Positions 1-13,900 of a stretch of 64,000 bases of DNA are shown here, piece after piece. The notes under the pieces were generated by a model, which worked only from the letters and a program-made list of their open reading frames with translations, was not told the DNA's origin and did no database searches. The stretch spans positions 1,240,001 through 1,304,000 of the forward strand of contig QEYB01001208.1 in assembly GCA_017562135.1 (NCBI GenBank), in the 5' to 3' direction. Both the position numbers and the translations under genes were made by a program. Origin of the DNA: Dipylidium caninum. Its lineage: Eukaryota > Platyhelminthes > Cestoda > Cyclophyllidea > Dipylidiidae. The stretch's first letter is position 1. Each line of letters begins with the position of its first letter.

Positions 1-110
1 TAAGGATTTTGTGGCTGTTCCTTGATAACATCCACATAACCCCAAAAAATTACGAATCTTTGACGGGCTAACGAGGAGTGAGCAACTGCACACTTGCGAG
101 AGGAACTTAC

Positions 111-3100
111 CCGTACAAGCACTTTCGTTTATGTTTTTGAAGCCCCTTTCGCAGAGGCATCGGTAAGACCCCAGTGTGTTTTCACAGTGCATGTTCGGGC
201 CACACTTGGCTTCTCCGGTGGCGCATTCGTTGATGTCTGAATTCAAAAATATGTTAGGCGGTAGACCTTTTGTCCAACTAACCCGTCAACAAGGGGAGGC
301 GGGGAGGACTTAGGGAATCCACGCATAATTGAAAACATCGTCCTTATTTCAACAATCCTCAATGCCTACGCCATCCGAGACGGGGAGACTCTTTAAAAGA
401 TGTTAAAAGCATTGTAGGGTGAGCAATTCGAGTTTGTCCCAGCTTTGACGAGTCAACCTGAAGTGTGAATCAGTTTACGTGTAAGACAGACACTAATGCG
501 AGCATATTTACCAACTTTTGGCTTGATTGTAACCCAGGTTAACAACAGAGAACAGAACAAGGACTCACATATGACGCAACCCCATGTGAACAAAGCCCCG
601 TAGATAGGCAGTCAATAGGCTTCGGTTAAAATACCTCGGAATAAATTCACATGAAGCATTTAAGGCCTACTTCCACCTTCTGAGAGGGGGAAAGGGAATA
701 ATACCTGTGCATGACGCCTTGGGAGATGCTCGATGGAACCCCTTGGGGCAGTCTGTCAGCGTAACACATCTGTAAGCACCCACCGTGTTTGCGCAAACTT
801 GATGGGAACCGCACAGTGGATTTTTGAGGGTCGCCGTGTTTCTCCTCTTCTGCGCACTCATCGATGTCTGGCAGGTGAGGGAAGGAGTTAGTTGCCGTGT
901 AAGACATGAACAAAACAATGAGTAATTTGTCAACTTTGGAAATTTGTCAATTCAAATTTGGAATTTAATATTTGCCAGCTCACCAACACACTCTTTTCCT
1001 CTGTGTTGGAATCCCGTGGGACAAACACATTGTCCTAAAGTGTAATCGTATCTGGAAGGAGAGAAAAACAACACTTTTTCAGGGGAAGTTAAAGGACTGA
1101 AACTAGTAATTTGTGAGGGAATAATTCTTCTATCAGATCTCCAACAGCTATTACCTTATATCTGGCGAATTTGGAGAATATCCCAGTGGAACATTGATTT
1201 AAGTAAAATTATTTACCATTCATGTATAAAAGGCCAGTAGGCAGCAGAGTGAGAGGCACAGATTTCCTCAAAGTTTGTGAGCCTTGCGAAGAAAATGTGT
1301 TGACTGCAGTTAGATGTGAATAGGAAAGTGAACCCCCAAGACTCAAATTTACTACGTTATTAGAAGAGACAATCAATATCGTGACTTTGTTCAGAATATA
1401 TTCGTGAAATTCGAAAAAAATGGAAGCACTGATGCTCACGATACACAACACCGAGCCCAAACTGCTTCCAATACGGAATGAGTTGAACGGCATCATGGGT
1501 CGACGGGAAAAAAGCCATTTATTTACGATGTCGGCCCCACGGGAGGAAGAATGTAAGTGGGAAAGGCGTTGCCAATCACAAGCAAAAGATGAGTTTTAGT
1601 AAAAAGATAAATCGCGGTACCTTTCAGTGTAATGACATGGAGAGGCCTCGCATTTGTAGGAACCGGGGATGTTTACGCATATCTGGCCATGGCGGCAATT
1701 GAAAGCTTTCAGTCTACATTCATTTATATCTGTAAAATTAGAAGCCAAAAATGCTCTTTTAAAATGAGGTTTCCCAGGGGACAGTGATATAATTCTCAAA
1801 TCATAAAAGGGAAAGTGGCGGAGGCACTTCAACTTCCATTAACTTGAGGGGTGAACGGGCGACTAGTTATTTCACTTTAAGTTGTTGAGGCAGGCAAAAA
1901 GGGTGTATGGCGGAAGTGGCCAACGGATGAGTGATGGACACACGATCTAGTAAAGCATCCACGCCTTGTGAAGGTGAATTAACGGGTGCCAACGATTGAC
2001 AGACGTGGGCAGAGGTGTCTGCTCAGCAGCTGATTAGCGCAGACGAGGGCGGTTTCGCCCCGACTATGCGCGAGCACATGGACGGCCGAGCAGGGCATTC
2101 GACGCTAATCAGCGTCGATGACCACTCGTGTTAGGCGGAAAAATGAGTAGCGCATCTCGCCAACCGTGGGGGGGTTTAATTGTGAGGAGTACCTCAACTC
2201 TAGACCATGCCCTTCTCGTATGTGCAGGGCCACCCCACATTTAAGTATGAGTTTTATCAAATCCCCTAAAAAATTGTATTAAACCCCATTATAACTTGCT
2301 CAGATTTACCTGTCCGCCTCAAGATCTACGCCTTGGATTTTAATACACTTTAAGTTAGTTCACTTAATTTCACTGGGGACATGAATGTGCATGATATGGC
2401 CTGCTAATGCTTCAGCGTACCGTCACAGGCGGTCCCGTTGGAGTTGAGCTGGTAGCCCCACTCGCAGCGGAGGTTGGGCTCACATATGTAGTCGCCAGGA
2501 CGGTTGGTGCATTTCTCGAAAGATCTGCAGAGAGTCGAGTTCAACTCACATTCGTTAATGTCTATGCTTGGGGGAAGAGAAACCAGCGGCATTGTTGGTT
2601 CATATCTCGTAAATACCTGCATTTCCCTATCCACAGTCAATTAACCTGTGGTTGTGAGTATCGCCAAAGCGCATGCGTGAGAATTCAATCATGGTCAAAT
2701 GGGGGCCAGAAAGCCATCTCCGGATTTCCCTCTTCATTGTTTAACTCGAAAAACGAATCTCAAAAGTAAATTACAAAGTATCTATCTCGTTGCACCAAGA
2801 AGCGGGCAGATATAAAGATTTACTGGCCTTAATTAAGGATTAAAAGTGAGGGAATTTTTACCTTCACAACTATTACGCTGTTCGTTGAAAGTATAGCCTG
2901 ATGGACAGGGCCTACATTCCCCGTTGGAGTTTCGCCTGAAATTGAGAAGCGTTTCTTGAAAACGAGGGCATCATCCGACTTGTTTGTACCAGTGGTACGT
3001 AATGATGTGTCCAACTACTCGGCGGGAAATGTCGTAGTTGTGGAAAATTCATTGAACATGAAGTCCTACCTCAGTTTTCCTGGGCACCGCTTGGGCACAC

Positions 3101-6100
3101 ACTTCATTCCACCTCTTACATTGACGCAGAGCATAGATGGGCCACAAATATCCGGTTGTGCTTTGCATTCGTCAATGTCTGCAAATTAAATTTCACGGAA
3201 GTGAAAACACGTAATGGCAAAACTCTGTAAATTGCCTGGATCCCTGTTTCCAAGCCATAAAACAAAAAATTTGTAAGCGGTCTAGACGCAGGCTGCTTTA
3301 CGTACGGACGAACTCCCGGGTTCCAGTGGTTTAGTCGTTTTTCGGCAGCAACTGTTGGATATGCATGAATACGTGGTAACGATAAGCATGATTGTCAAAG
3401 GTAATGAGGACATCTTCTACCTAAGTGTTTTTACTATGGACTTTGACAAACAAGTGTCATAAAAATAAGTTAACTTATTTGGCTTTGTTAAGCCCCGCCT
3501 ATTTACGTAAAATCTTGCTGCAAAAAACGTCAAATTATGTCGACTTCCAGACTCAACTCTCTCAGTTATATTTGTTTCGCGGGACCGGAGGGAGAAAGGT
3601 ATTTCGTGAATTGCCTGTTGCCTGTTGCATAACACGGACCCCAAACCACTCGCGATTACCTGGGCGGTTTACCCGACTCTGTTCACGGTTTTAATTATGG
3701 CTACGTGTTTTTTGCAAGTCCAATGTTCTATTACTCCGACATTGAAAATCGCGCAAGAAGACTTACTAACTGTGGCAGTGGGATGTTAATGGGAACGCCA
3801 CTTTGCTTAAAAATAGCCTTTTATTAGTCGAATCACTGATCCTAGGCGATGTTTATAAACTCCCCAATCTGCGGCGTGGGCATACACGTGTGGATGCACA
3901 CACGAGGTGGTGAGCCCGGCGAAGACACCGCCTGCCAAATGTGGGCTGCAGCAGAGTTCCCCCCGAGTCAGTTCCCCGCCCCAGCCAGGATACCTCCGAG
4001 GAACTACGGAGTCGTTGGCCTTTCTTACCTTCGCACTCCTGGGTCTCCGAGTTGAGCACGTATCCGAACCCGCAGGGCACCTGACGGATGCACTGGAAGG
4101 AGCCAATCACGTTTCTGCACTCGTAGCCGGGCCTGCACACCTCAGGGGAGACCTTGCACTCGTCAATGTCTGGAAAGGCAAAGCGCATCCGCCCAATTCA
4201 ACAACCCGCTTTTCGAGGTCGCACCTCTCTCTCTCTGTAAGGACGGTCTCATGGAGCATATCATGCAATACTTGCCCCACAAATTGCTCTCAACGCAGCC
4301 CCCATGCCTTGAGAGTGCATCAATCATACATGAAGTTGTTATGCAAGCCAGTCCAAACGTGCACAGGGTTGGCATTTGTGCGAATAAAAATGAGACTCTT
4401 CTCCTTCGCAGCCTCGATGTAAAAAGAAGGCATTGGAATTTCAATTCCGCTTAGATGCCATGTCCTATCCGCGCCTGGCTACTCTGGTTTAAGATACACA
4501 AATGTCTGGACATCACCGGAACGTACACAGAGAGGCCTAGTAATGCTAGTTAGAAGACGTTAAAGCCTTGCCGTAAACAAAGTAATTGTAGCATCTGACG
4601 CGCCTCTATGAGAGCCGAAGACGTGCGCGCTTGTTGTTACGGGAAGAACTATGCATTTGAATACCACATGCATGCTAAGAGACGTGGGTCAAGGACACTT
4701 TTCCGGGGACATGTTGCAAATATCAAAGGAGCCAGAGGGGACAAAGGAATTTACCCAAGAGCTGTCTGGAAAAAGCTCAAATGGAATCGAAAGGATCACT
4801 TGCCAACACATTCGCCCTCTCGGGTTTTTTGGAAGCCCTGCTTGCAATTGCATTCGTAGCTGCCCTCAGTGTTGGTGCATTGCTGGCCGTGTTTGGGACA
4901 GGCTGCCGTGTATTGACCATCCTCTAAGACGCCTTCTTCGCACTCATTCACGTCTTTTCGTGTCAATCAGAGGAAACGGGAAAAACACCTCGAATTAACC
5001 CACATGCACATGCACATGCAACATGCTCATGATCGTGCGGTGAAATGCAGTAAGAATACAGTGGAGAAGGTGACGTCTCTTAGCTTTCCTAAATGATGTT
5101 CTGACTTAATTGCCTCATTTCTAACGAATAATTCAGCACGTCATCTGGCATACTGCATCCATCCCTTTCGCTTTGAAACCGTACCTCGCCAGTGCTTACA
5201 CGCAGTCAAAGAAATGACAACTTTCCTCATGAATATTCGAGTGTAGAGGTCTTTTCCAGTATCTGGTGGTAATACGCTGATGTAACCGGTTGTGTACCAT
5301 TCAATAAGACCAGAACTATGTGTTCACATAAATACACAACGTAGTAAACACAACAATTTCACCATGAGGTTTCGTGCCTAATGCTTCAAGTTATGCCATA
5401 CTCTGAATCTCATTTAAACACTACTCCAACTGAGGAGAAACAAAAACCTGAAGAAAATTAATTAGAGATCTAAATCATTTGGTTTTCAACTACTATGGTG
5501 TTTTCCAATTCTCGAGCTGGCTCAAATCCTACCCCTTTAATGCGCTTATGACTGTCAAATTCTGCAACATGGACAGTGACATGGAGTTTTCATGAGATTA
5601 GTTTATTCAACTGAAATAAGCCATGTTGAAGGAGCTCAGGCCAATATAACCCTTTTTTCCTCCGAGTTAAATCATGCGGAGAGTCTGACAGGCAACACAT
5701 CCTGACTTTTCATTAAGTACACGGACTAACTGACAACTAACTCACACCTAAACACCGCGGTCAGGCCGAATGTCACCATGCGAATGTGCCACCAAAGTCC
5801 GGATAAGCAAACTTAAATGAGACCCGACTAATTGGTTCGGCGTTAGAGAAAGTGTCCATTCCAAATAAGCCTACAAAAGGATGTCTTTATCTCTTAACTG
5901 TAGCCTAGTTAACCCGCCATATCATTTTTCGCTGGAGGCTCAGTTTGTCGCCTACCTTCGCAGCCATTCATGTCATTCCGGAACTCGTAGCCAGGAGGGC
6001 AGTTGAACTGGTCACCAATTTTGCGGAGGCATTTGCCCTGATTCACCGAAAGATACATCCCCTTCGGACAACGAGCCAAGGTGTGCAGACAGAGCTGCTT

Positions 6101-7994
6101 TTCTGGACTCCACTTGAAACCGGGTTCGCACACAAATTCCGCTTCCGTGGTACTCTGTGGTTGAGACGAACGCAAATAGACGGGGGAATTTGAGTGGGGG
6201 AATTGAGGAGAGCTGGTCGAGCTGACCGCGTATGTGTACTGCGTCAAATTGCCCTCCGAGCCAACTGGCTCAGTGCCCCTGCCTTCAGTGTACGAAGTTG
6301 TGTCTTGGTTGTTGGTTGACACTGACGGTTGTGTAACTGCCGGTGACGTTGACGGCACCGAGGCCACAACAACCACTGAGGTCATTTTGGTCCTCTGGCT
6401 GGTTGTCAGGGTCTCGTAAGACTCTTCACTGTTCCGTGAGTTAGCCGCATTGGCGAAGGGATCCAGGTCCTTTGAAACTATGGATATTAACAGAATTTAA
6501 TGTTTTAGAGCCTAACTCAATGTTAGATGATATTTAGAATTCTTCTCAATTTTTGACAGCGTCCAAACTATCTCTATTACGATACATCGCAAGACAATCG
6601 GGTTATGTTTGTAGTTAATAAAGGAAATCTTCGTCTCAGGGCCAATTCATGAACGAATCATTCATTGCGAAGCAAGAGGCTTTCTGCAAACATCAGAAAT
6701 TATTTTCGTCTTGTTAACAGGCCACTGTTAACGAAGTCACTGTACACCAGTGTCATTCACAATATTTCCTAACAGGAGGTGGTACAGTTGAGTTCTACGG
6801 TGGTCTGGAATGAGACTGTGGGTTTCAACAGAATTCTTACCGTCATTACAGATTAAAATCCAACTGATGAATGCTGGACAGAAATTGAGGGGGGATGCCG
6901 CCATCGCGGTTGCCGTAGCACTTCGCTATCTATGCCACAACAGCTACTCTGCACGCGACTCGTCTGATTTCCTATTCCTATAAAGTCCTCGGCGAGGTTA
7001 TGGGAAATAGAAGAAAACGGAAGAGTAACACGCCTCAACTATGATGTCCCGAGTGAGAACCGCCGCGGCGGGTGGTGCAATCTTGTTCTTCTGTATTTCA
7101 CATGAGCATCCGAAGTGGAAGGGTATGCTAATGCATTCTGGTAGTCTCAAATGTACCTTCATAGCCTCTGACCGTGCAGCAGAGCGGCACACCGTTTACG
7201 TCAAAGTCCATGTTGTCACCTGAGACCACGTCCAATGCTGGAAGGCGGTTGTGTCTTTTGCAGCAATTCTGTAAAGCACCGTTATAACTGAAATACTTCA
7301 CATTTTATTGCATTGTAAGGAGGTGGGAAATCTTACCCTAGGTGACGTGAATAGCTCCGGGGAAAAGTGACTGATTGAAGCGATCTTGTCGTCAGGGGAA
7401 CCTATGCTTCGTGCCGCGTTTTCGCAGAAGACATTTGCTTTTGCCGCGTAGAAGCAGCCCCTTTTGACCTGCAGACACCTAGTTATTGAATTGCCCGGTA
7501 GTTCACTGTTGATGTTGTCAACCTTACAGTAAGACATGAATTACCATGTGGATACCTCAAAGTGTCATTTAGTGTGATAAATGGGCGCTTTAGCCAACTT
7601 AGCGTTGCGAATGTATACAATTGCTCAATAAACATAAGGATGGAGTTAGAAAGTGAGTTTAGATGTCTCACAAATTTTACGTAAAAAAGAGAACCCAGAA
7701 TCTACTTCTAAATACCTACTAACATTGAATTCGGTTAATTGTCACTCAAAAATCATAAAAAAATGAAGTCACCTCCTTGAAGATGAGATCTGCCTGAGTG
7801 ATAGCGACACACTCCTCCGCGTTGCTCTCCTTAATGAGTCTATCCAGTTCCATTTCATGTGTCCCATTGATTCCGACGTTGCAACAAGCAGCAAAGGAGA
7901 GTTCTATTGTCCGGCATGTTGATGGAACGAAAAATGAGGCAAAGAGGATGTAGACGCAAAGTAAACGGATGAGCAGGTGTTTCTCTGGCTGCAT
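111..7994 (-). CDS. FBLN1: Fibulin-like secreted calcium-binding EGF protein (5' 13 exons; 3' end outside window)
   Basis: Extracellular-matrix glycoprotein. Exons, 5' to 3' on the minus strand: 7994-7773, 7468-7337, 7268-7157, 6477-5956, 4953-4804, 4169-4029, 3178-3070, 2935-2862, 2561-2421, 1729-1621, 1051-984, 867-705, 236-111; about 689 codons in the window. Residues 1-27 are a signal peptide (MQPEKHLLIR then a hydrophobic core). Residues 28-156 carry paired cysteines (CC at about 37, 120 and 148) like the anaphylatoxin-like modules at the fibulin N terminus. A Ser/Thr-rich linker follows (exon 6477-5956), then a Cys-rich segment and about eight EGF-like units, most beginning DIDEC, DINEC or DVNEC, the calcium-binding consensus. 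Two EGF units are split by a phase-2 intron before their last cysteines (3178-3070 with 2935-2862; 1729-1621 with 1051-984). EGF exons otherwise begin and end in phase 1. The start was chosen for the signal peptide and an acceptor 3 nt upstream. Exon 867-705 holds a one-base frameshift. Hemicentin or another EGF matrix protein is the main alternative. Confidence 0.8.
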
Positions 7995-10900
7995 TACCTG
8001 TAGGAGGCAGGATAAGACAGTTAGGGCCCGACCCGTTCCACGTATCCTTACGATGTGATACTTGCGGCGCATGAACTCAAAACACCGCCTCTGGCATCAG
8101 TATGGAGGCGATCTTCAAGCCTTCCGCTTTCGCCTCACTGAGGGCGGATAGGGCTTTCACCTCGAAGCCGGGAAGGCATACGAGCGTGGTCGAACACAAA
8201 CGCATAATGGTGGCATGAGTTGACCACCAGATGGGTAGCACGGCTGTCTTGTTTGCTGACCACCTTCAATCGCAGATCATAACTTTGACAGCAGCTTATT
8301 GAGGATAAGCGCGATACGGTGGTTCGATGTTTTGCCGAGGTATAATTGCGCTCGAACATTAAAATATCGTACCAATATTTTGTTAAACGACACCTCTCTT
8401 GTCAATCATTTCATGTGTGTATATGGGCACAACCACGGCCTCTCTCCACCGGTGCACGGGCGGTTGTAATGCAAGAAGTACTTTGGAGGTGTCCGACTAT
8501 CTAACACTAAAAGGTCATTTTTAACATTGTCAGAACGAGGAGGCCCCATTCAACCAATAATAATCCAAAAACCGCATAAAATAAATTTAGTCTTCTTTCG
8601 CAAACCAAATTGAAAACTCGTTCAGGGAGTACAATCGCGAAAGAACATAACGCCCAAAAGGTAGGGAATTAACCCTAGTAAAAAATTTATAGTCGTGTCG
8701 CTGTGGCTGCGCGTCGAGGTTTGGTTGTCCACATACATGGGTATTCTGGACACGGATGGGACCTGGAAGAAAGTGGTCAAGACAAATGTATGGGTAACTG
8801 TGTCTTATGAACCGCAGATTACCATGAATACGCGCAGAAAAATTTAGAATCTATATGTTTGGGCTAAAAATCAGCATTTCATTGCGTATTTCATAGAAAG
8901 CAGTTTCCAGAATTCCGTAGCATTAGTCCAAAAGGTCAACCAAACATGTCCTCCAACAGGCGGTGTTTGCCAAAAATTCCGTATCCTCCACCCGGTGGTC
9001 ACTGGTCGTCGAGACAAAAAACTTTCACACACGAAGAAAACCCCAGGCTCCGGGGTCACGACTCACGAATCGTCGATTTGCCGAGCAAAAGATTTGAATC
9101 GAGAAAATGAAGGATCCGCACGGCGATCTTGAGGTCGACTCGCACAATAAACTCGTATCCCAAAAAGCAGTTCGTCTGCCTTTTTCCTCACCTCTCTCGC
9201 AATATGCGCTGACTTTTGTAAAGTGAATAAGGTTTTCAGACACGGATTTCATAATGATTTCGGTGGAGTCACCATTTGCCAATCCTTGCTCCGTTTTCGG
9301 TGAGCATGATGGTAGTTTTAGGGCTTTACTCCGTTGGTTTACGAGATGACTACAACCAACATGGGAATCGCTACTGGGGTAAAATATTTCATTATTCAAA
9401 CTCGGGGTATTGGAGTGACCGCACGGATTCATTTGCATTGAAAGGACATTTTGAACAATTAAAAGCACCGAATGCTACTTACTTTAATGGGATGCAGTAT
9501 TAAAACTGCGGTGCTAAACGCTCATACCCTTGCCTCGGTCGCAAATTGGGGAACGTTAGGCGCGCAGGCTCATCTCCCCGTGGAGCTCCTAAATGAACAA
9601 CTTCTGCAACGCTACACCAGAAGAGCGGGACAACTTCCAAGCAAATGTGAAATTGTGACTTTCTATGCGCTACTTGACAGCAAGCGTCATAAACGATGCC
9701 TAAGAATATTTCTTCTGGAGTGTTTGGAAGTATGTACTAGTATTACTCGGGTTAAGACAGTCCCTTTCAAAAGTCTGGTTTCTTATTTCCCACATTTCTC
9801 GAATGTCCTCGCATTTTGTATGAATCGCAGAGGAAAAATGCAGTTCATTCAAGAAAAACACGCACAATTACACTAGCCTCAACCTGGTTATTTATTTCTC
9901 GGAAGGACGATGTTAATCGCACAGAGAAGTGGACATTATTATTTCTAATCCACCAAGGAAAATTAAGATAACGTAATAAGACAGATTGCATGTCAACACT
10001 TAACACTTCCAAGGAAAACTGCTTATTAATCTTTTTAGTCCCGGGATTTATATAAAAAAATTAGTTGGGGGTACAGCGACTGAGAGTGGAAGTCCTCCTA
10101 CGCACCGATGGAACGCAAAACCACCACAATACACTCAACTGGAAATTCATACATGCCCGGAGAAATACTTGGGTTGTCATCAGTATTCACAATGATGTGG
10201 GCAATAACTGAAATTAAACAGAGTTTCAGAGGAGAACGCGTTATTTTGCATGCGTTGTCTCACCCAGCTCCCAGTTATTCTCAAAGTGGACCGTGTGATA
10301 GCGGAGGTTATCATCGGATTTGAGGAAAATTCACTAGTTATCAAAAATTGAATATTCTGACTTGTATTATTGTTTAAACTAATAAATAAATTTCGTGACG
10401 TACCACGTGCGCGAATCTGGCTCGCGCAAATCAACAGATCAAGGTTGTTCGACACCTCCGAGGCAAGCGAAAATAAAATTTGGAATCCTACTTTCCACCC
10501 AACCCGTGCACAACATAGGCCTCGCGCGTAAATGAAATGTCTAGGACTAACCTTCTTGGTTTTAAGAATTGAATGTAGTAAATCGCACTGTATCTATTAG
10601 TTTTCGGGGTGAATCAAAGTTCGTTTTGAACGAAGTCTGGCCCGCCTGTCTTTGCGCACTCCGATTGGTTTGTTCAGCACAATAGTTGTTCATTGGTCGC
10701 GAAGGCACCTGCTTATCAACGAATGCTTTGGACATAGAGTGGAGGGATATTAAAGTCATATGCTCCTCCGACTATGTCGTTGACTCTTCGCCATATGCCA
10801 AAGAGGTCTTGAAAGGCGGAGAATCAGCCATTTGTCTAACCAGTGGTGAAATTTAAGGCTACCTTGGAAACCAACAAGTAAGCACTAATTTAACAGGGTC

Positions 10901-13900
10901 TAACTAGGAAATACGTTAAGAATTAACAGGACTAGTATTTAACGGTTACCTTTTCAGTTGCAGGTTTAGTCGGAAGATTTGTACACAGTCATGTGAAGCT
11001 CCCAAGTTCTGATTATTTATTAAAATTCTTCATCCAAATGGCAGTGAATATAAAGCTATGCATGAAACAACCATTAAATGTTAATATTTTTTCACGGGAA
11101 TGCAATCTGACCATGAAGCAGAGTCCGTTTGCAATGACGCCAAGCTTTTCTCTTTCCCAGGGGTGTAAGCGATGGCATCTGCCGTAAAGTAAAGAGCAAC
11201 CGCAACGAATGAGCGGTTAAGTGCCCAAATCCACGTTGAGTCTTCGGAGAGATGAATTGCCAAAATGTCTATCATTTAAGGTCACCCCCACTTCTACTAA
11301 CCTGGATAAGTTCACATTTAAAGACAATCTAGCTCTCATTTCGATTACCTGCTTAGGGTGCAAGTTATGTATTCTTTTGGAATATACTAATGACGGTGAA
11401 TGAATCTCGGCAGATGCTGTGTAAACGAATCTTAAAAGAATGTGTGTTATGTATACAGGGATTGTTGCAATAAGCGTACTAATGGGGGAAATGTTAGCAA
11501 ATTATCAAAACTAAGGTGTAATGAAAATACCAAAACAAGCAGCGAATCACCAAAATGACGATATCGATGCACTCCTCTATTCCTTGTTTTATCCCTTAAA
11601 AGTTCTTTCCTTACAAAATTATGTAACAGCAAATAAAAATTTAAAAAGATTAAATATTTCGAATTAATTCAATAAAGATGTATATTGACTGCAATGTCCT
11701 GCGTCTTCCCCTAAGTCGTAATGAGACTTGTTAGAATAAAGGATCGTAAACACACTACGGTGAAAGGCGTAAACCCCCAGTAAGGTAAATTTGTCATCCA
11801 CCTCTTTTCCTCCATGAGGTCAATAAACCCACGTTATGAGCCCATGATGTCAACCAAACACCTCCTTCCCTCCACATCATATAGTAGACCATGGAAAGAA
11901 AACAAGAGGCTTTACGAGTAACTGCGTGCGTTCTGGCCACGCATGTTCAGAGCAGTACGGAAAGAGAATCTCCACTACGCCATGTCTCACGAAATCTTCA
12001 ATTTGTAAGCAGTTTCCCCCGTGGGCAAACAATAACTACGCCTTTTCATACAGTATGGGGAGAGGATTCTCCGATTCCCACCTGATCGAGGGAAAACCGA
12101 CTGTCTCACACATCGTTCTGTTAATATTGGGAAATGCCTTCGAGTTCCTATCTATTTCCACCCAATTTCAAGAAACCCAAAAATTCAGGACCACCTTCTA
12201 TGTCTTTGCTCATTGCAATCGTTTCATTTTTATATAATCACGTATTTAGGGGTTAGAACAATTAATCTTGAATGGCGAACAAATACAGAGATGGTTGCAT
12301 CCAAGTATGGTTGCGGATGAAGCGCCAGATTAGTTCAAAATAATCTACAAGGAACGAAACAGATCAAATAAGGGGGAGCGAAAAAAGAATGAGTGATATC
12401 CGCTGAGAGGGATATCACCCACACTTTTCACATCAGTTAGTTGACGTCGCCTCTGAGGGGCAGAGGTGTGCAGTCCTGTGTGTCTGCGTCGATGTAGACT
12501 CAGAGTTGGACGTGGAAACATGAGGAGCGGAGAGAGCGAACCTTTCCAATCCACGCATGCACGCCTGACCATCCTCACTGCGGGAATTAAATGAGTACAT
12601 CTGCTGAATCATTGAACGTCTCCCAAATTTAGGAACTTCATTCCTGAAAGATAATCCCCTCTTATAAAAGAATAGTGAGAAGAAAAATCGTGTTTATATG
12701 ATAGTTGGTTAACATGGTCAATCGTTCCTTACCGACTTATGAGCGCTTTAAGAGTAACTGCAGTGTAAAGGTAGTTTGTACAACACTACAGCGCGGGAGC
12801 AATAAAAGCGGAATGACGTGGGAGGATTCTCAAAATGATCAGCTTGTAAAATAATTGCTTATATGCATGGACCTCCTCCAATTTATTAAGGCTATTCTGC
12901 CTTTTGAATGATGAATTACGAACAATGAATTGATCGTAACGCACCACATTGCCCTGATCCCCTTTAGCAGGAAGTATACGAAAATGGTCAGCGCCATGAT
13001 GGTGGTGTACATCCATATGTTTTGAGCTCCTTCAACTAAAGACAGCATCATTTCCATCACCAATACAGAATATTTACTGGGCAAGTATATAACCTTAATT
13101 GGTTCTTTATTTAGATCTTCCATGCCATTGAGTGGAAATCTAAAAGGGGTTGTCTGTTGCCCGCTGCTGTGAGCTTAAATAGCGGGGAAAAAATGTCACG
13201 GTCTATCGAACAGGGCAAGAAGAGGATGGACTCCTGATTGGCGGTTAGCAGAACCAATAGGAACAGAGTTGTGACGCATTTACCAACCAATTTGCTCGAG
13301 ACTTTGTCGCACACGGGCAGCCTCCAAATGCCGTGTCCGCCTTCGTCAGTAGCATTGCCTTTCTTAGGCTTCCTAGCATCTAGTATTCGCTGAAGAGAGA
13401 CCTCAAGGTACCATGAAAACAGTTAGTTTGAATGCATAAGTAGCCGATCATGACCTAGAATAATATGGTCCCTACGAACCCAGCATTTATGAAAATCAGA
13501 TGACATTAAAGCAAACCTCATTAGTATTTAATTTATCTCTCACAAGAAAATGGAACATATTTGTGTATATTTATTTTTTTCCTTCACATTTATGTCCAAG
13601 TTAGTTGCAGTAGTTGATTAACAAGATGAACATTTTCAAAACCTCGGAATCTCTTCCATAAGAATGATGATTTCTATTGCACCGAAGATACTTTCGACGT
13701 ATATGATGATCAGAGGGGTGGCAGTTATAAGGAAGGATTGAAGATCGAGCCCCAAATCCCCTTAAAAGGCGACAACGATTGAACTGATGAAATAATTTAA
13801 AACGAATATTATAGTGATGCATTGAAGTAATTTAACACCGCACATAACCAAGACCGCTAAACTGTACTTAATGAATGACAAATTTGTCTGATGCAAACTA

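Noticed and set aside
9025..9468. 147-codon minus-strand open frame
   Set aside because: No domain, no signal of splicing, an overlapping frame on the other strand and composition like random sequence.
12839..13314. Two small hydrophobic open frames, possible tiny membrane proteins
   Set aside because: They overlap in different frames and lack any conserved motif; hydrophobicity alone is common in AT-rich DNA.
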